Origin: Oscillospiraceae bacterium | Lineage (GTDB): Bacteria > Bacillota_A > Clostridia > Oscillospirales > Oscillospiraceae | Reading direction: 5' to 3' | Assembly (NCBI GenBank): GCA_017550765.1 | Contig: JAFZOC010000100.1 | Location: forward strand, 1-16,204 | DNA length: 16,204 nt | Shown: one piece after another, positions 7,236 to 13,666 of the stretch | Numbering within the stretch: the stretch's first letter is position 1 | Layout: each line of letters opens with the position of its first letter | Translations under genes and position numbers: made by a program | Notes under the pieces: model-generated | Told to the model about the DNA's origin: nothing | The model's database searches: none | Seen by the model: the letters and a program-made list of their open reading frames with translations, nothing else

Positions 7236-9677
7236 TCAGCGGCCGAAGATCTCCGCCCGCTCGGCGGCGCTCACGTTCAGATAGTGGCAGAGCTGGTCGA
7301 TGCAGTAGATCTCCCAGTCGTTGTCGATGACGAAGCTGCGCAGCTCGTCCACCCGCGTGTACCACAGATCCACTTCGATGCCCCAGCGCTGCCGGTCCCG
7401 GGCGACTTCCGGCTCCAGGAGCGCCTGGTAATAGTCGATCTTCTCCAGGACGTGCTCGTTGGAGAGGACGGTCCGGTTGAGCTCCGCGAAGCGGCGCAGG
7501 GTCTTGTCCCGGAACTCGCTGTTGCGGATCAGGGCCCGCATCAGCGGCGGCATCTGGGCCCCGGCGTTGCCCTTGTCCTCGATGATGCTGCCGCAGTTGT
7601 TGTCGGGATAGTAGAAGGCCCAGTCCAGATCGAAGAAGCAGAAGCTCCACTTGTTGCCGTTCTCCGGCGAGCGGTAGATCCGGACATTGCCCTGGATATC
7701 GGGATTGGCGGTGAAGTTCTCCAGCAGGAACCAGTCGATGAGGCTGTCTATGTCAAGCTCCGCGCAGATCTCCTGATAGACCTGCTCGTTGGAGAAGTCC
7801 TCGCGCCAGGAGCGGTCCACCACCCTGGTCTGAAAGTCGGAGAGCATGTCCACGGGCAGTGTCTCCGACTGGACGCTGTCTTTGCTGACGCCGGCGTGGG
7901 AGGCGTAGAACTGGCGGTCCAGCTCCTCCTTGAGGGCGTAGATCCCATAGTACTTGCCGTCCACGTAGAGGATGCAGAACTTGCTCTGCTGCGTGAGACA
8001 GCTCTCGGATGCCTCCAGACAGAGATCCTGCATCAGCTCGTTGCGGAAGAGGGAGAAGCTGAAGTCCTGGCCGCCGCGGATCGCCAAGTTGGCGTAGCGG
8101 TCCTCGCCGGTGCCGAAGACGTCGCCGATGAGATCGCCGCCGTAGCAACCCTTGAACTCCACGCCGAAGCTCTTCTTGGGCAGCTCCAGACTGGTCCAGC
8201 CTTTCAGCGTCACGTCGCAGTCCCGGCTGAAGCTGTGCTCCCCGTCGTAGAGGGCGATGTGTCCGGGGACCCGCCAGACCTTGTAGCCGTTCTGGTACAT
8301 GGTCTGGAAGCGGCCCAGATCGTCCACCGCCATGCTCAATACCGGCAGCGTGTGGTGCTCGTTGATGATGTAGCTCAGCGTCAGTGTGCGGCTGGGCAGG
8401 GCGTCCTCCTCCAGAGAGATGGCCCGGACCAGCGTGGTCTGGCCTACGGCGAAGGGCTCGGTATAGACCGGGGACGCCGCGGTGGGCACGGTGCCGTCCA
8501 GGGTGTAGTGGATCTCGCCGTCGCCGCTGAGCTCCACATGGACCGCGCCCACGTCGTCGAAGACCCCGTCCGGGGCCAGGGCGACGGGCATGGCGGCTAC
8601 GCGCCGGGCGCCCTCGCCGTTGGGGGTGTCGGGGCTGGGCTCGGCGAAATAGAAGGTACCGGCCTGGCCCTCCATGCGGCCGAAGCTGCCGCCCACGGGG
8701 ATCTCATGCAGCGAGAGCCAGTCCACCAGCGCCCCGGAGGCGTCCCGGAGATACAGCCGCTCTTCCGTGGCGTCCAGAGAGAAGCCGGCGTTCAGGGCGC
8801 GGCCGATGGAGCCGTCTTTCTCGTCGTTGTGGCAGCAGACGAGAAGGATCTCTCCGGGGGCCAGTTCCCGCTCGGGGAGGCTCCAGCCGGGCTCATCCGC
8901 TTTGTCGGAGAGCGTGTAGCCGGAAAGCTGCAGAGGCGCGTCGGAGCAGTTGCGCAGTTCCACCCAGTCGCAGGGCTCCTTCATGCCCGCCGGGATGTAG
9001 TCCTTGTTGTATACCGCGACTTCCCAGATCGCGAGAGCGGCGGGGACGCGGCTGTCGCACCAGGCGGCGAAGCCCGCGGGGCCGTTGGGCCAGCCCGGGC
9101 TGATCCAGGCCGTCTCCCGGAAACTGCCGTCCTCCTGGCGGCAGAGAGAGCGGTCGGGCCGATCCGAGGAGCAGAAGACCAGGTCCTGTACCTGCCCGTC
9201 GGGGGAGAAGAGGTAGAGCGTCTCGCCTTCGGAGAGGGAGAACGCAGGGCCGCTCACGCCGTCGAAGGACAGCACCAGGCGCTCCCCGGCCTCCAGCGTC
9301 CCCTCGGAGAAGCGCCAGCGCCGCTCGTCTTCCCGGTCGGACAGGGCCCAGCCCTCCAGCGGCACCGGCTCGGCAGAAGCGTTCGACAGCTCCACCCAGT
9401 CGCTGAACGCCTCCTGGGCGTCAGGCAGGGAAGCTTTGTTCTTCACCATCAGCTCGTCGATCTGCAGCAGCCCCGTGTAGTCCGCCGCAGGCGGCTGGGG
9501 CAGACCGGGATCGGCGAGGCCGGTCTGCGCGGGAGAGGGGCTGACGACAGGCGCTCCTGCCGCTTCGGCCGGGGGCCCGCTTTTAGCGGGCGCGTCCTGC
9601 CGCGGCAGCCGGGGCAGCGCCAGAAAGACGAAGGCCATGGCCAGCGCGGCCAGGACCAGTAGGATCTTTTTCTTCAT
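7236..9677 (-). CDS. Secreted CotH-domain protein with two lamin-tail domains
   Basis: This is a large exported protein, 813 residues, with a hydrophobic N-terminal segment (1-21) acting as signal or anchor. A Pro/Ala-rich linker (about 25-66) follows. Two lamin-tail (LTD)-like beta domains come next (about 70-180 and 217-335), each with a DWVEL core and a W/Y-x-LSD motif. A chitobiase-type beta module spans about 375-435 (IHYTLDGTVPTAASPVY). A CotH domain (about 445-760) has KYYGIYALKEELD (575-587) and a FFDLDWAF motif (Asp683, Asp685). CotH of Bacillus is a protein kinase acting on spore-coat proteins; the Asp-Leu-Asp motif resembles its metal-binding site. TCCTCC complement at 9681-9686 gives a strong ribosome binding site. 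It is monocistronic between two intergenic regions. Substrate and location (cell surface or spore) cannot be told. Confidence 0.85.
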   Translation of the reverse strand: MKKKILLVLAALAMAFVFLALPRLPRQDAPAKSGPPAEAAGAPVVSPSPAQTGLADPGLPQPPAADYTGLLQIDELMVKNKASLPDAQEAFSDWVELSNASAEPVPLEGWALSDREDERRWRFSEGTLEAGERLVLSFDGVSGPAFSLSEGETLYLFSPDGQVQDLVFCSSDRPDRSLCRQEDGSFRETAWISPGWPNGPAGFAAWCDSRVPAALAIWEVAVYNKDYIPAGMKEPCDWVELRNCSDAPLQLSGYTLSDKADEPGWSLPERELAPGEILLVCCHNDEKDGSIGRALNAGFSLDATEERLYLRDASGALVDWLSLHEIPVGGSFGRMEGQAGTFYFAEPSPDTPNGEGARRVAAMPVALAPDGVFDDVGAVHVELSGDGEIHYTLDGTVPTAASPVYTEPFAVGQTTLVRAISLEEDALPSRTLTLSYIINEHHTLPVLSMAVDDLGRFQTMYQNGYKVWRVPGHIALYDGEHSFSRDCDVTLKGWTSLELPKKSFGVEFKGCYGGDLIGDVFGTGEDRYANLAIRGGQDFSFSLFRNELMQDLCLEASESCLTQQSKFCILYVDGKYYGIYALKEELDRQFYASHAGVSKDSVQSETLPVDMLSDFQTRVVDRSWREDFSNEQVYQEICAELDIDSLIDWFLLENFTANPDIQGNVRIYRSPENGNKWSFCFFDLDWAFYYPDNNCGSIIEDKGNAGAQMPPLMRALIRNSEFRDKTLRRFAELNRTVLSNEHVLEKIDYYQALLEPEVARDRQRWGIEVDLWYTRVDELRSFVIDNDWEIYCIDQLCHYLNVSAAERAEIFGR

Positions 9678-9739
9678 GGTTCCTCCAATACGGACGGTAT
9701 AGGCGCCGGCCGAAGACCGCCGGAGCCGGGGATCGGGAC

Positions 9740-9810
9740 GCGCCGCAGATCGCGGCGCCCCGCGTTCGTTTCGATGGCGCTATCATACCAAGGATCCGCC
9801 CCGAGCGCAA
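9740..9810 (-). promoter_or_regulatory. Putative promoter and structured leader of the CotH-domain gene
   Basis: On the minus strand, TTGCGC (complement of 9805-9810) lies 17 bases before TATGAT (complement of 9782-9787). Transcription would start near 9775, leaving a leader of about 95 bases. The leader contains a GC-rich hairpin, GCGCCGC (9740-9746) with GCGGCGC (9752-9758). The -10 is good and the -35 matches only in its first three bases. Confidence 0.45.
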
Positions 9811-9828
9811 GAGCGAGGGCGCTTTTTT
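9797..9828 (+). terminator. Possible terminator-like hairpin with six-T run between divergent promoters
   Basis: AGCGC (9804-9808) can pair with GCGCT (9819-9823), or CGCCC (9797-9801) with GGGCG (9817-9821). Six T residues (9823-9828) follow. No plus-strand gene lies just upstream, so if it works it would stop stray antisense transcripts from the CotH gene before the delta-prime promoter. Confidence 0.35.
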
Positions 9829-9859
9829 GAAAGCGTCGGGAAAAACCTGCTTTTTCTCA

Positions 9860-9932
9860 TTGACGGGGCGCCAGAAAAATTGTAAAATAACGAGAACGCG
9901 ACCTGTGCGCAGTGCGATCGCGGGAGGGGAGG
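9860..9932 (+). promoter_or_regulatory. Sigma-A-type promoter and ribosome binding site of the delta-prime/ricT operon
   Basis: TTGACG (9860-9865) is followed by a 17-base spacer and TAAAAT (9883-9888), each one base from consensus. Transcription should begin near 9895. GGGGAGG at 9926-9932 lies 8 bases before the ATG at 9941. This excludes the longer in-frame start at 9827, which lies before the promoter. Confidence 0.8.
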
Positions 9933-9940
9933 TGGAGCCG

Positions 9941-10747
9941 ATGGCAGGATACCAGATACCGGATATCGGGCGGCTCTCCCACGCCACGATCGTCGTCGCC
10001 CCGACCATGGAAGAGAGCCTGCACCGGGCAGGGGAGCTGGCGGCGGCGGCGGTATGCCTGTCGGCGGGACCGCTGCCCTGCGGACAGTGCCGGGCCTGCC
10101 GGAAGGCCATGGCCGGGATCCATCCCGATGTCATCCGGATCTCCCGACTGACAGACAGCAAGGGCAAGCAGAAGAAAGAGCTGCTGGTAGACCAGATCCG
10201 CGCGCTGGCGCTGGATGCCGTGGTGCTGCCCAATGAGAGCGCGCGGAAGGTCTACATCCTGGAGGACGCGGACAGCATGAACGGCGCTGCCCAGAACGCG
10301 GCGCTGAAGCTCCTGGAGGAGCCCCCCGCGGGGGTGTACTTCCTGCTCTGCGTCACCAATCCCGCCTGCCTCCTGGACACCGTCCGCTCCCGCTGCGCGG
10401 TGAACAGCGACCTGACGGGAGAAGCGGAGAGCGACCCCGAACAGGTCCGTCAGGCAGAGGAGTTCCTCCGGCTGGTGGCTGCGAAAGACCGGGCGGAGCT
10501 CTTCGCCTGGTGCAGCGGCCAGGACGACATGGACCGCGCCGAGCTGGACGCCTTTCTGGAGGCCGCCTCCGCCCAGACCGCGGAGCGGATCTTGGGCCGC
10601 AGGGGGCTGGACGGGCTCTCCCCGCGGGACTGGATGGCGCTGCGGGCGCTGCTGGAGCGCTGTCGGGACTGGTCGCGGGTGAACACGGGCATCAAACTCA
10701 TCATGGGACTGCTGGCGGTGGACGCCATCGCCTGGGAAGAAAAATAG
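9941..10747 (+). CDS. holB: DNA polymerase III delta-prime subunit (clamp loader)
   Basis: Delta-prime is the stator of the clamp loader that opens the beta sliding clamp during replication. The 268-residue product shows an AAA+ zinc module (Cys39, then CGQCRAC at 47-53), a Walker-B-like strand (VYILEDADSMN, 104-114), the conserved QNAALKLLEEPP segment (118-129) and the arginine-finger SRC motif (150-152). The usual P-loop is absent: where GxxGxGKT would be expected, the sequence reads IVVAPTMEES. This fits a non-hydrolysing delta-prime. It is shorter than many family members (about 300-330). The ricT start follows 11 bases after the stop; this pair is conserved in Firmicutes and supports the call over DnaX. 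The start is fixed by promoter and ribosome binding site. Confidence 0.88.
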   Translation: MAGYQIPDIGRLSHATIVVAPTMEESLHRAGELAAAAVCLSAGPLPCGQCRACRKAMAGIHPDVIRISRLTDSKGKQKKELLVDQIRALALDAVVLPNESARKVYILEDADSMNGAAQNAALKLLEEPPAGVYFLLCVTNPACLLDTVRSRCAVNSDLTGEAESDPEQVRQAEEFLRLVAAKDRAELFAWCSGQDDMDRAELDAFLEAASAQTAERILGRRGLDGLSPRDWMALRALLERCRDWSRVNTGIKLIMGLLAVDAIAWEEK

Positions 10748-10752
10748 AGGAG
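10747..10752 (+). promoter_or_regulatory. Ribosome binding site that decides the TTG start of ricT
   Basis: GAGGAG at 10747-10752 overlaps the last base of the delta-prime stop codon (TAG, 10745-10747) and lies 6 bases before TTG at 10759. No in-frame ATG occurs until well inside the conserved PSP1 region, so TTG is the start. Confidence 0.8.
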
Positions 10753-10758
10753 CACACA

Positions 10759-12195
10759 TTGATCGAAGTAGTCAGTATCCGTTTCAAGGATCGGGGCAAG
10801 AGCTATTCCTTCGCCCCGGCCGGCCTGGACATCAAGGCCGGCGACCGGGTGATCGTCGAGACCGCCAAGGGTCTGGAGATCGCCGATTGCAGCCAGGGCA
10901 ACCACTGGGTCGAGGAGACCTCCGTGGTGCAGCCCCTCCGTCAGGTGGCCCGCATCGCCACCGCGGACGATCTGCGCATCGCAGAACTGAACAAAAAGCG
11001 GGAGAAAGAGGCCTTCCAGATCTGCCAGAAAAAGATCGCCGAGCACGGGCTGGAGATGAAGCTGGTGGACGTGGAGTGCAATTTCGAGGGGAACAAGACC
11101 ATGTTCTTCTTCACCGCCGACGGGCGGGTGGACTTCCGCGAACTGGTGAAGGACCTGGCCGGGATCTTCCGCAACCGCATCGAGCTGCGGCAGATCGGCG
11201 TCCGGGACGAGGCCAAGATGATCGGCGGCATCGGCATCTGCGGTCGCCCCTACTGCTGCAACCAGTTCCTGGAGGAGTTCCAGCCGGTCTCCACCAAGAT
11301 GGCAAAGGTCCAGGCCCTGTCCCTGAACCCCACCAAGATCTCGGGCAGCTGCGGGCGCCTGATGTGCTGCCTGCGCTATGAGCAGGAGGCCTATGAGGAT
11401 CTGGTCCGCCATGTGCCCAAACAGGGCGCCTTCGTGGAGACCATCGACGGCTACGGCACCGCGGTCCACGTGGACCTGCTGCGCCAGACCGTGAAGGTCA
11501 AGCTGGACGGCGACAAGGACGATACCCTCCATCTCTACAAGGCCAACGAGCTGGCCGCCGTTCCCGGCGGTCGGCCCAAGGACGGCGAGGAGCCGCCCCA
11601 CGTGCTGGTCTATGTCCCGCCCGAGCCCGAAGAGCCGGAGGAGCCGGAAGACAAGTGGACCCTGCCGGAGCTGCTGATCTCGGGGCCCAGCGCAGAGCAG
11701 GGCGAGGAGACCTCTCCGGAGGAGGGGAAGAAGGGCGAGCGCCGCCGCAGAGGGAACCGCGGCCGGGGCCGGAACAAGGGCGAGAAGACCGAGGCCGCAG
11801 GCGCGGAGAGCGTCGAGAAGCCCGTCAAGAGGCCCGAGGACGGCAAAAAGGCCGATGGCGTCAGAAAAGGCGAGAAGAAGCCCGAGGGCAAGAAGCCGGT
11901 CCACAAGAAGGTGGAAGCGGTGGAGAAGAGCGCCGACGGGGAGAAGACCGGCGAGGGGAAGAAGCGCCCCTTCGACCGCCGCCGGGACAAGGTGAAGACC
12001 GTCAAGGTCGAGGCCAAGGCCGCCGGCCAGGAGAAGAAGAACGAAGGCGCGCCCAAGACCGAGAGCGCAGCCAAAGCGGACGGCGCGCCCAAGACCGAAG
12101 GCGCCGCCGGCGAGAACGGCGCCAAGCGGGAAGGCCGCCGCGGATCCTACCGCAGAGGCCGTCCCCACGGCAAGCCCAAGCCTCGCCTGGACTGA
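10759..12195 (+). CDS. ricT: RicT (YaaT) family PSP1-domain protein with long basic C-terminal tail
   Basis: In B. subtilis, RicT joins RicA and RicF in an iron-sulfur complex that guides RNase Y in mRNA maturation and affects sporulation and biofilm formation. The 478-residue product starts at TTG with MIEVVSIRFKDRGKSYSF. The PSP1 domain covers about residues 60-150. The conserved cysteine motifs CGRPYCC (161-167) and CGRLMCC (198-204) follow, and the family core ends near residue 270. The family is normally about 275 residues. Here a further 200 residues follow, rich in Lys, Glu, Arg, Gly, Ala and Pro. They include RG patches (RRRRGNRGRGR, 328-338; GRRGSYRRGRPHG, 459-471) and a short repeat (APKTESAAK and APKTEGAAG). 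The tail looks disordered and may bind RNA. It is the second gene after holB. Confidence 0.92.
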   Translation: MIEVVSIRFKDRGKSYSFAPAGLDIKAGDRVIVETAKGLEIADCSQGNHWVEETSVVQPLRQVARIATADDLRIAELNKKREKEAFQICQKKIAEHGLEMKLVDVECNFEGNKTMFFFTADGRVDFRELVKDLAGIFRNRIELRQIGVRDEAKMIGGIGICGRPYCCNQFLEEFQPVSTKMAKVQALSLNPTKISGSCGRLMCCLRYEQEAYEDLVRHVPKQGAFVETIDGYGTAVHVDLLRQTVKVKLDGDKDDTLHLYKANELAAVPGGRPKDGEEPPHVLVYVPPEPEEPEEPEDKWTLPELLISGPSAEQGEETSPEEGKKGERRRRGNRGRGRNKGEKTEAAGAESVEKPVKRPEDGKKADGVRKGEKKPEGKKPVHKKVEAVEKSADGEKTGEGKKRPFDRRRDKVKTVKVEAKAAGQEKKNEGAPKTESAAKADGAPKTEGAAGENGAKREGRRGSYRRGRPHGKPKPRLD

Positions 12196-12217
12196 GGCGC
12201 GAGACCGAATGACGGCC

Positions 12218-12237
12218 GATCGCACAGGATCGCACAG
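12218..12237 (+). repeat. Tandem 10-base repeat after ricT
   Basis: GATCGCACAG occurs twice, head to tail, without mismatch (12218-12227 and 12228-12237), just after the ricT stop. No function is evident. Confidence 0.85.
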
Positions 12238-12261
12238 CCGCATGGCCCGCATCGCGAATGG

Positions 12262-12293
12262 AGGCCCCCATCGTAGCGACACGATGGGGGCCT
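12262..12293. repeat. Hairpin A: 13-bp inverted repeat, near-copy of hairpin C
   Basis: AGGCCCCCATCGT (12262-12274) pairs perfectly with ACGATGGGGGCCT (12281-12293) around a 6-base loop. The same arms reappear in hairpin C at 12458-12489 with a different loop. Neither copy has a T-run. Confidence 0.9.
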
Positions 12294-12346
12294 GAGACTA
12301 TGACAAGACCCCCATCCTCTGATCGTGGAGATCCGCATGGGGGGAT

Positions 12347-12375
12347 GTGAGGGGGGATGGTAGTCCCCCCCTCAC
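12347..12375. repeat. Hairpin with GTGAGGGGGG arms
   Basis: GTGAGGGGGG (12347-12356) pairs with CCCCCCTCAC (12366-12375) around a 9-base loop. A weaker pairing just upstream joins CCCCCAT (12309-12315) and ATGGGGG (12337-12343). Both use the CCCCCATC-like theme of the flanking repeats. Confidence 0.7.
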
Positions 12376-12386
12376 GGTCGATATGC

Positions 12387-12420
12387 AAAAATGGGAACTT
12401 CTTCGGAAGTTCCCGTTTTT
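12387..12420. terminator. Bidirectional intrinsic terminator with UUCG tetraloop
   Basis: GGGAACTTC (12393-12401) pairs with GAAGTTCCC (12406-12414), closing a TTCG loop with a C-G pair, the very stable cUUCGg form. A-run 12387-12391 and T-run 12416-12420 flank the stem, so it can terminate in both directions. It ends the holB-ricT operon and, on the other strand, the three-gene envelope operon. Confidence 0.9.
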
Positions 12421-12461
12421 GCCTCTCAAGGTGTCGACATCCTGCCGACACCTTGAGAGGC
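12421..12461. repeat. Hairpin B: 16-bp inverted repeat
   Basis: GCCTCTCAAGGTGTCG (12421-12436) pairs perfectly with CGACACCTTGAGAGGC (12446-12461) around a 9-base loop. It directly abuts the terminator's T-run. Its last four bases are shared with hairpin C, so the two cannot both form fully. Confidence 0.9.
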
Positions 12462-12489
12462 CCCCATCGTAATGATACGATGGGGGCCT
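12458..12489. repeat. Hairpin C: 14-bp inverted repeat, near-copy of hairpin A
   Basis: AGGCCCCCATCGTA (12458-12471) pairs perfectly with TACGATGGGGGCCT (12476-12489) around ATGA. The outer 13 bases of each arm are identical to hairpin A, 196 bases upstream. It lies 25 bases beyond the stop of the leucine-rich-repeat lipoprotein gene. Confidence 0.9.
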
Positions 12490-12514
12490 TGCTGTCTATG
12501 TCAGAGGCTCTTTG

Positions 12515-13642
12515 TCAATAGAGGTAGCGGGAGAAGTCGTACTCCACGTCGTCGAAATGCTCATAATGCACCACGTGGCGCCAGTTGGCAAAGGCGTAAC
12601 GGATCTGGTAGTTCTTCTGGGTATCTCGCCAGCCGCTGTCGCAGGACTCGATATTGCCGTCGTAGAAGACCATGCGCGCCTGGGGGAACTGGGCTTCCCA
12701 GTAGCGGAAGGTCTCCTGGGTGCAGTCGGAATACTTGACCATAAGGAACTTGAGCTTGGGCATGCAGGAGAGGAACTCCATCCCGCCGATGTGGTCCACC
12801 CGGCACAGGTTCAGCTCCTCCATCTCGGTGAGGCTGTTGAGGAAACTGAAGTCCTCCACCTTGTGGTTCATGAAGAACTCCAGATAGTGGAGCTTCGTCA
12901 GGTTCGCCAGGGGGCTGGCGTCCACCAGGTCTGGCTGGTCCGCCAGGATCAGCACCTCCAGCTCTGTGAGCTTGCCCAGCCAGGTCAGGTCGGTCAGGTC
13001 GTTGTGCCCCAGGTCCAGCGCCTTCAGATGCTTGCAGTACTTGAGCATGGGGTAGAGCTCCTCCGAGGTGAAGCGGTGGAGGATGGCGTCCCGCAGGCTG
13101 GAGTAGACCTGGATGTCGGTGCGGATGGTGAAGCCGTCGTGCTGGAAGGACCAGTAGTAGAAAGCGTCGGGGTTGATGTCATAGAGCCGGTCCAGGTCCT
13201 CTACCGTGGCGGGGGTGTCGATCACGTCGATATAGGTGAGGGCGGGCAGATAGCGCACCGCGTCCTCCAGCCCCTCCAGGCCGGTGGCTCTCAGCTCGGT
13301 GGTGCTGTTGGGATAGCTGACGCCCTCGAACTCGTAGTCCCAGATGACTTCGCAGTCCGGCCGCAGCCGGTAGAGCTCCAGCATGGCCGCGTATTCACGG
13401 CTCTGGGTCCCGTCTACGCGCCGGAGCGCGCCGATGTCCGCCAGGGCGACGATCTCCTCGGCGGTCTCACTGGTGAGGATCCAGGCAGTGGGCTCCGGCG
13501 TGGGCTCGGGCGTGGGCTCCGGGGTCGGAGCGGGCGTCGTCTCTGCGGGGGCCGGAGCGGGGGCCTGCGCAGGAGATGCGCCGCAGGCGCACAGCAGGGA
13601 CAGCAGCAGAGACAGGACGATCGTCAGGCAGATCTTTTTCAT
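12515..13642 (-). CDS. Leucine-rich-repeat lipoprotein, function unknown
   Basis: This is a predicted surface lipoprotein of 375 residues. The signal peptide ends in a near-consensus lipobox LCAC with Cys20 as the lipidated residue. A low-complexity linker (about 24-52) contains three or four Pro-Thr-Pro-Glu units, likely a spacer through the wall. Leucine-rich repeats of an internalin-like kind run about 205-305 (for example LKALDLGHNDLTDLTWLGKL and LTELEVLILADQPDLVDASP), preceded by a more degenerate repeat-like region. The tail (about 310-375) is rich in Trp, Tyr, Phe and His. AAGGAGG (complement of 13649-13655) precedes the ATG. It is the last gene of a three-gene operon, 24 bases after the unknown membrane protein. 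LRR proteins generally bind other proteins; the ligand is unknown. Confidence 0.82.
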   Translation of the reverse strand: MKKICLTIVLSLLLSLLCACGASPAQAPAPAPAETTPAPTPEPTPEPTPEPTAWILTSETAEEIVALADIGALRRVDGTQSREYAAMLELYRLRPDCEVIWDYEFEGVSYPNSTTELRATGLEGLEDAVRYLPALTYIDVIDTPATVEDLDRLYDINPDAFYYWSFQHDGFTIRTDIQVYSSLRDAILHRFTSEELYPMLKYCKHLKALDLGHNDLTDLTWLGKLTELEVLILADQPDLVDASPLANLTKLHYLEFFMNHKVEDFSFLNSLTEMEELNLCRVDHIGGMEFLSCMPKLKFLMVKYSDCTQETFRYWEAQFPQARMVFYDGNIESCDSGWRDTQKNYQIRYAFANWRHVVHYEHFDDVEYDFSRYLY

Positions 13643-13666
13643 GGAGAGCCTCCTTCGGCAGGTCGT

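Larger units (their letters stand above)
12196..12514. other. Gene-free interval between convergent genes, full of hairpins
   Basis: This 319-base stretch has no credible coding region. It carries a 10-base tandem repeat (12218-12237) and five inverted repeats: 12262-12293, 12309-12344 (weak), 12347-12375, 12387-12420 and the overlapping pair 12421-12461/12458-12489. The motif CCCCCATC or its complement occurs repeatedly throughout. The hairpin at 12387-12420 is a terminator; the others are unexplained. Confidence 0.85.

Noticed and set aside
6750..9662. 970-codon open frame on the plus strand
   Set aside because: It runs across the CD1247-like gene in another frame, through a strong terminator and antisense to the CotH gene. 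Composition is Arg/Thr/Pro-rich then Val/Gly/His-rich, typical of a shadow frame.
10450..12282. 610-codon open frame on the minus strand
   Set aside because: It is antisense to ricT, which has a conserved core, and has no recognisable ribosome binding site or domain.
12262..12489. CRISPR array
   Set aside because: There are only two near-identical repeats, about 165 bases apart, each a hairpin. There is no regular spacing and no cas gene.
12262..12489. Insertion sequence bounded by hairpins A and C
   Set aside because: The repeats are individually palindromic, enclose no gene, and no target-site duplication is visible; a MITE-like origin stays open but unproven.
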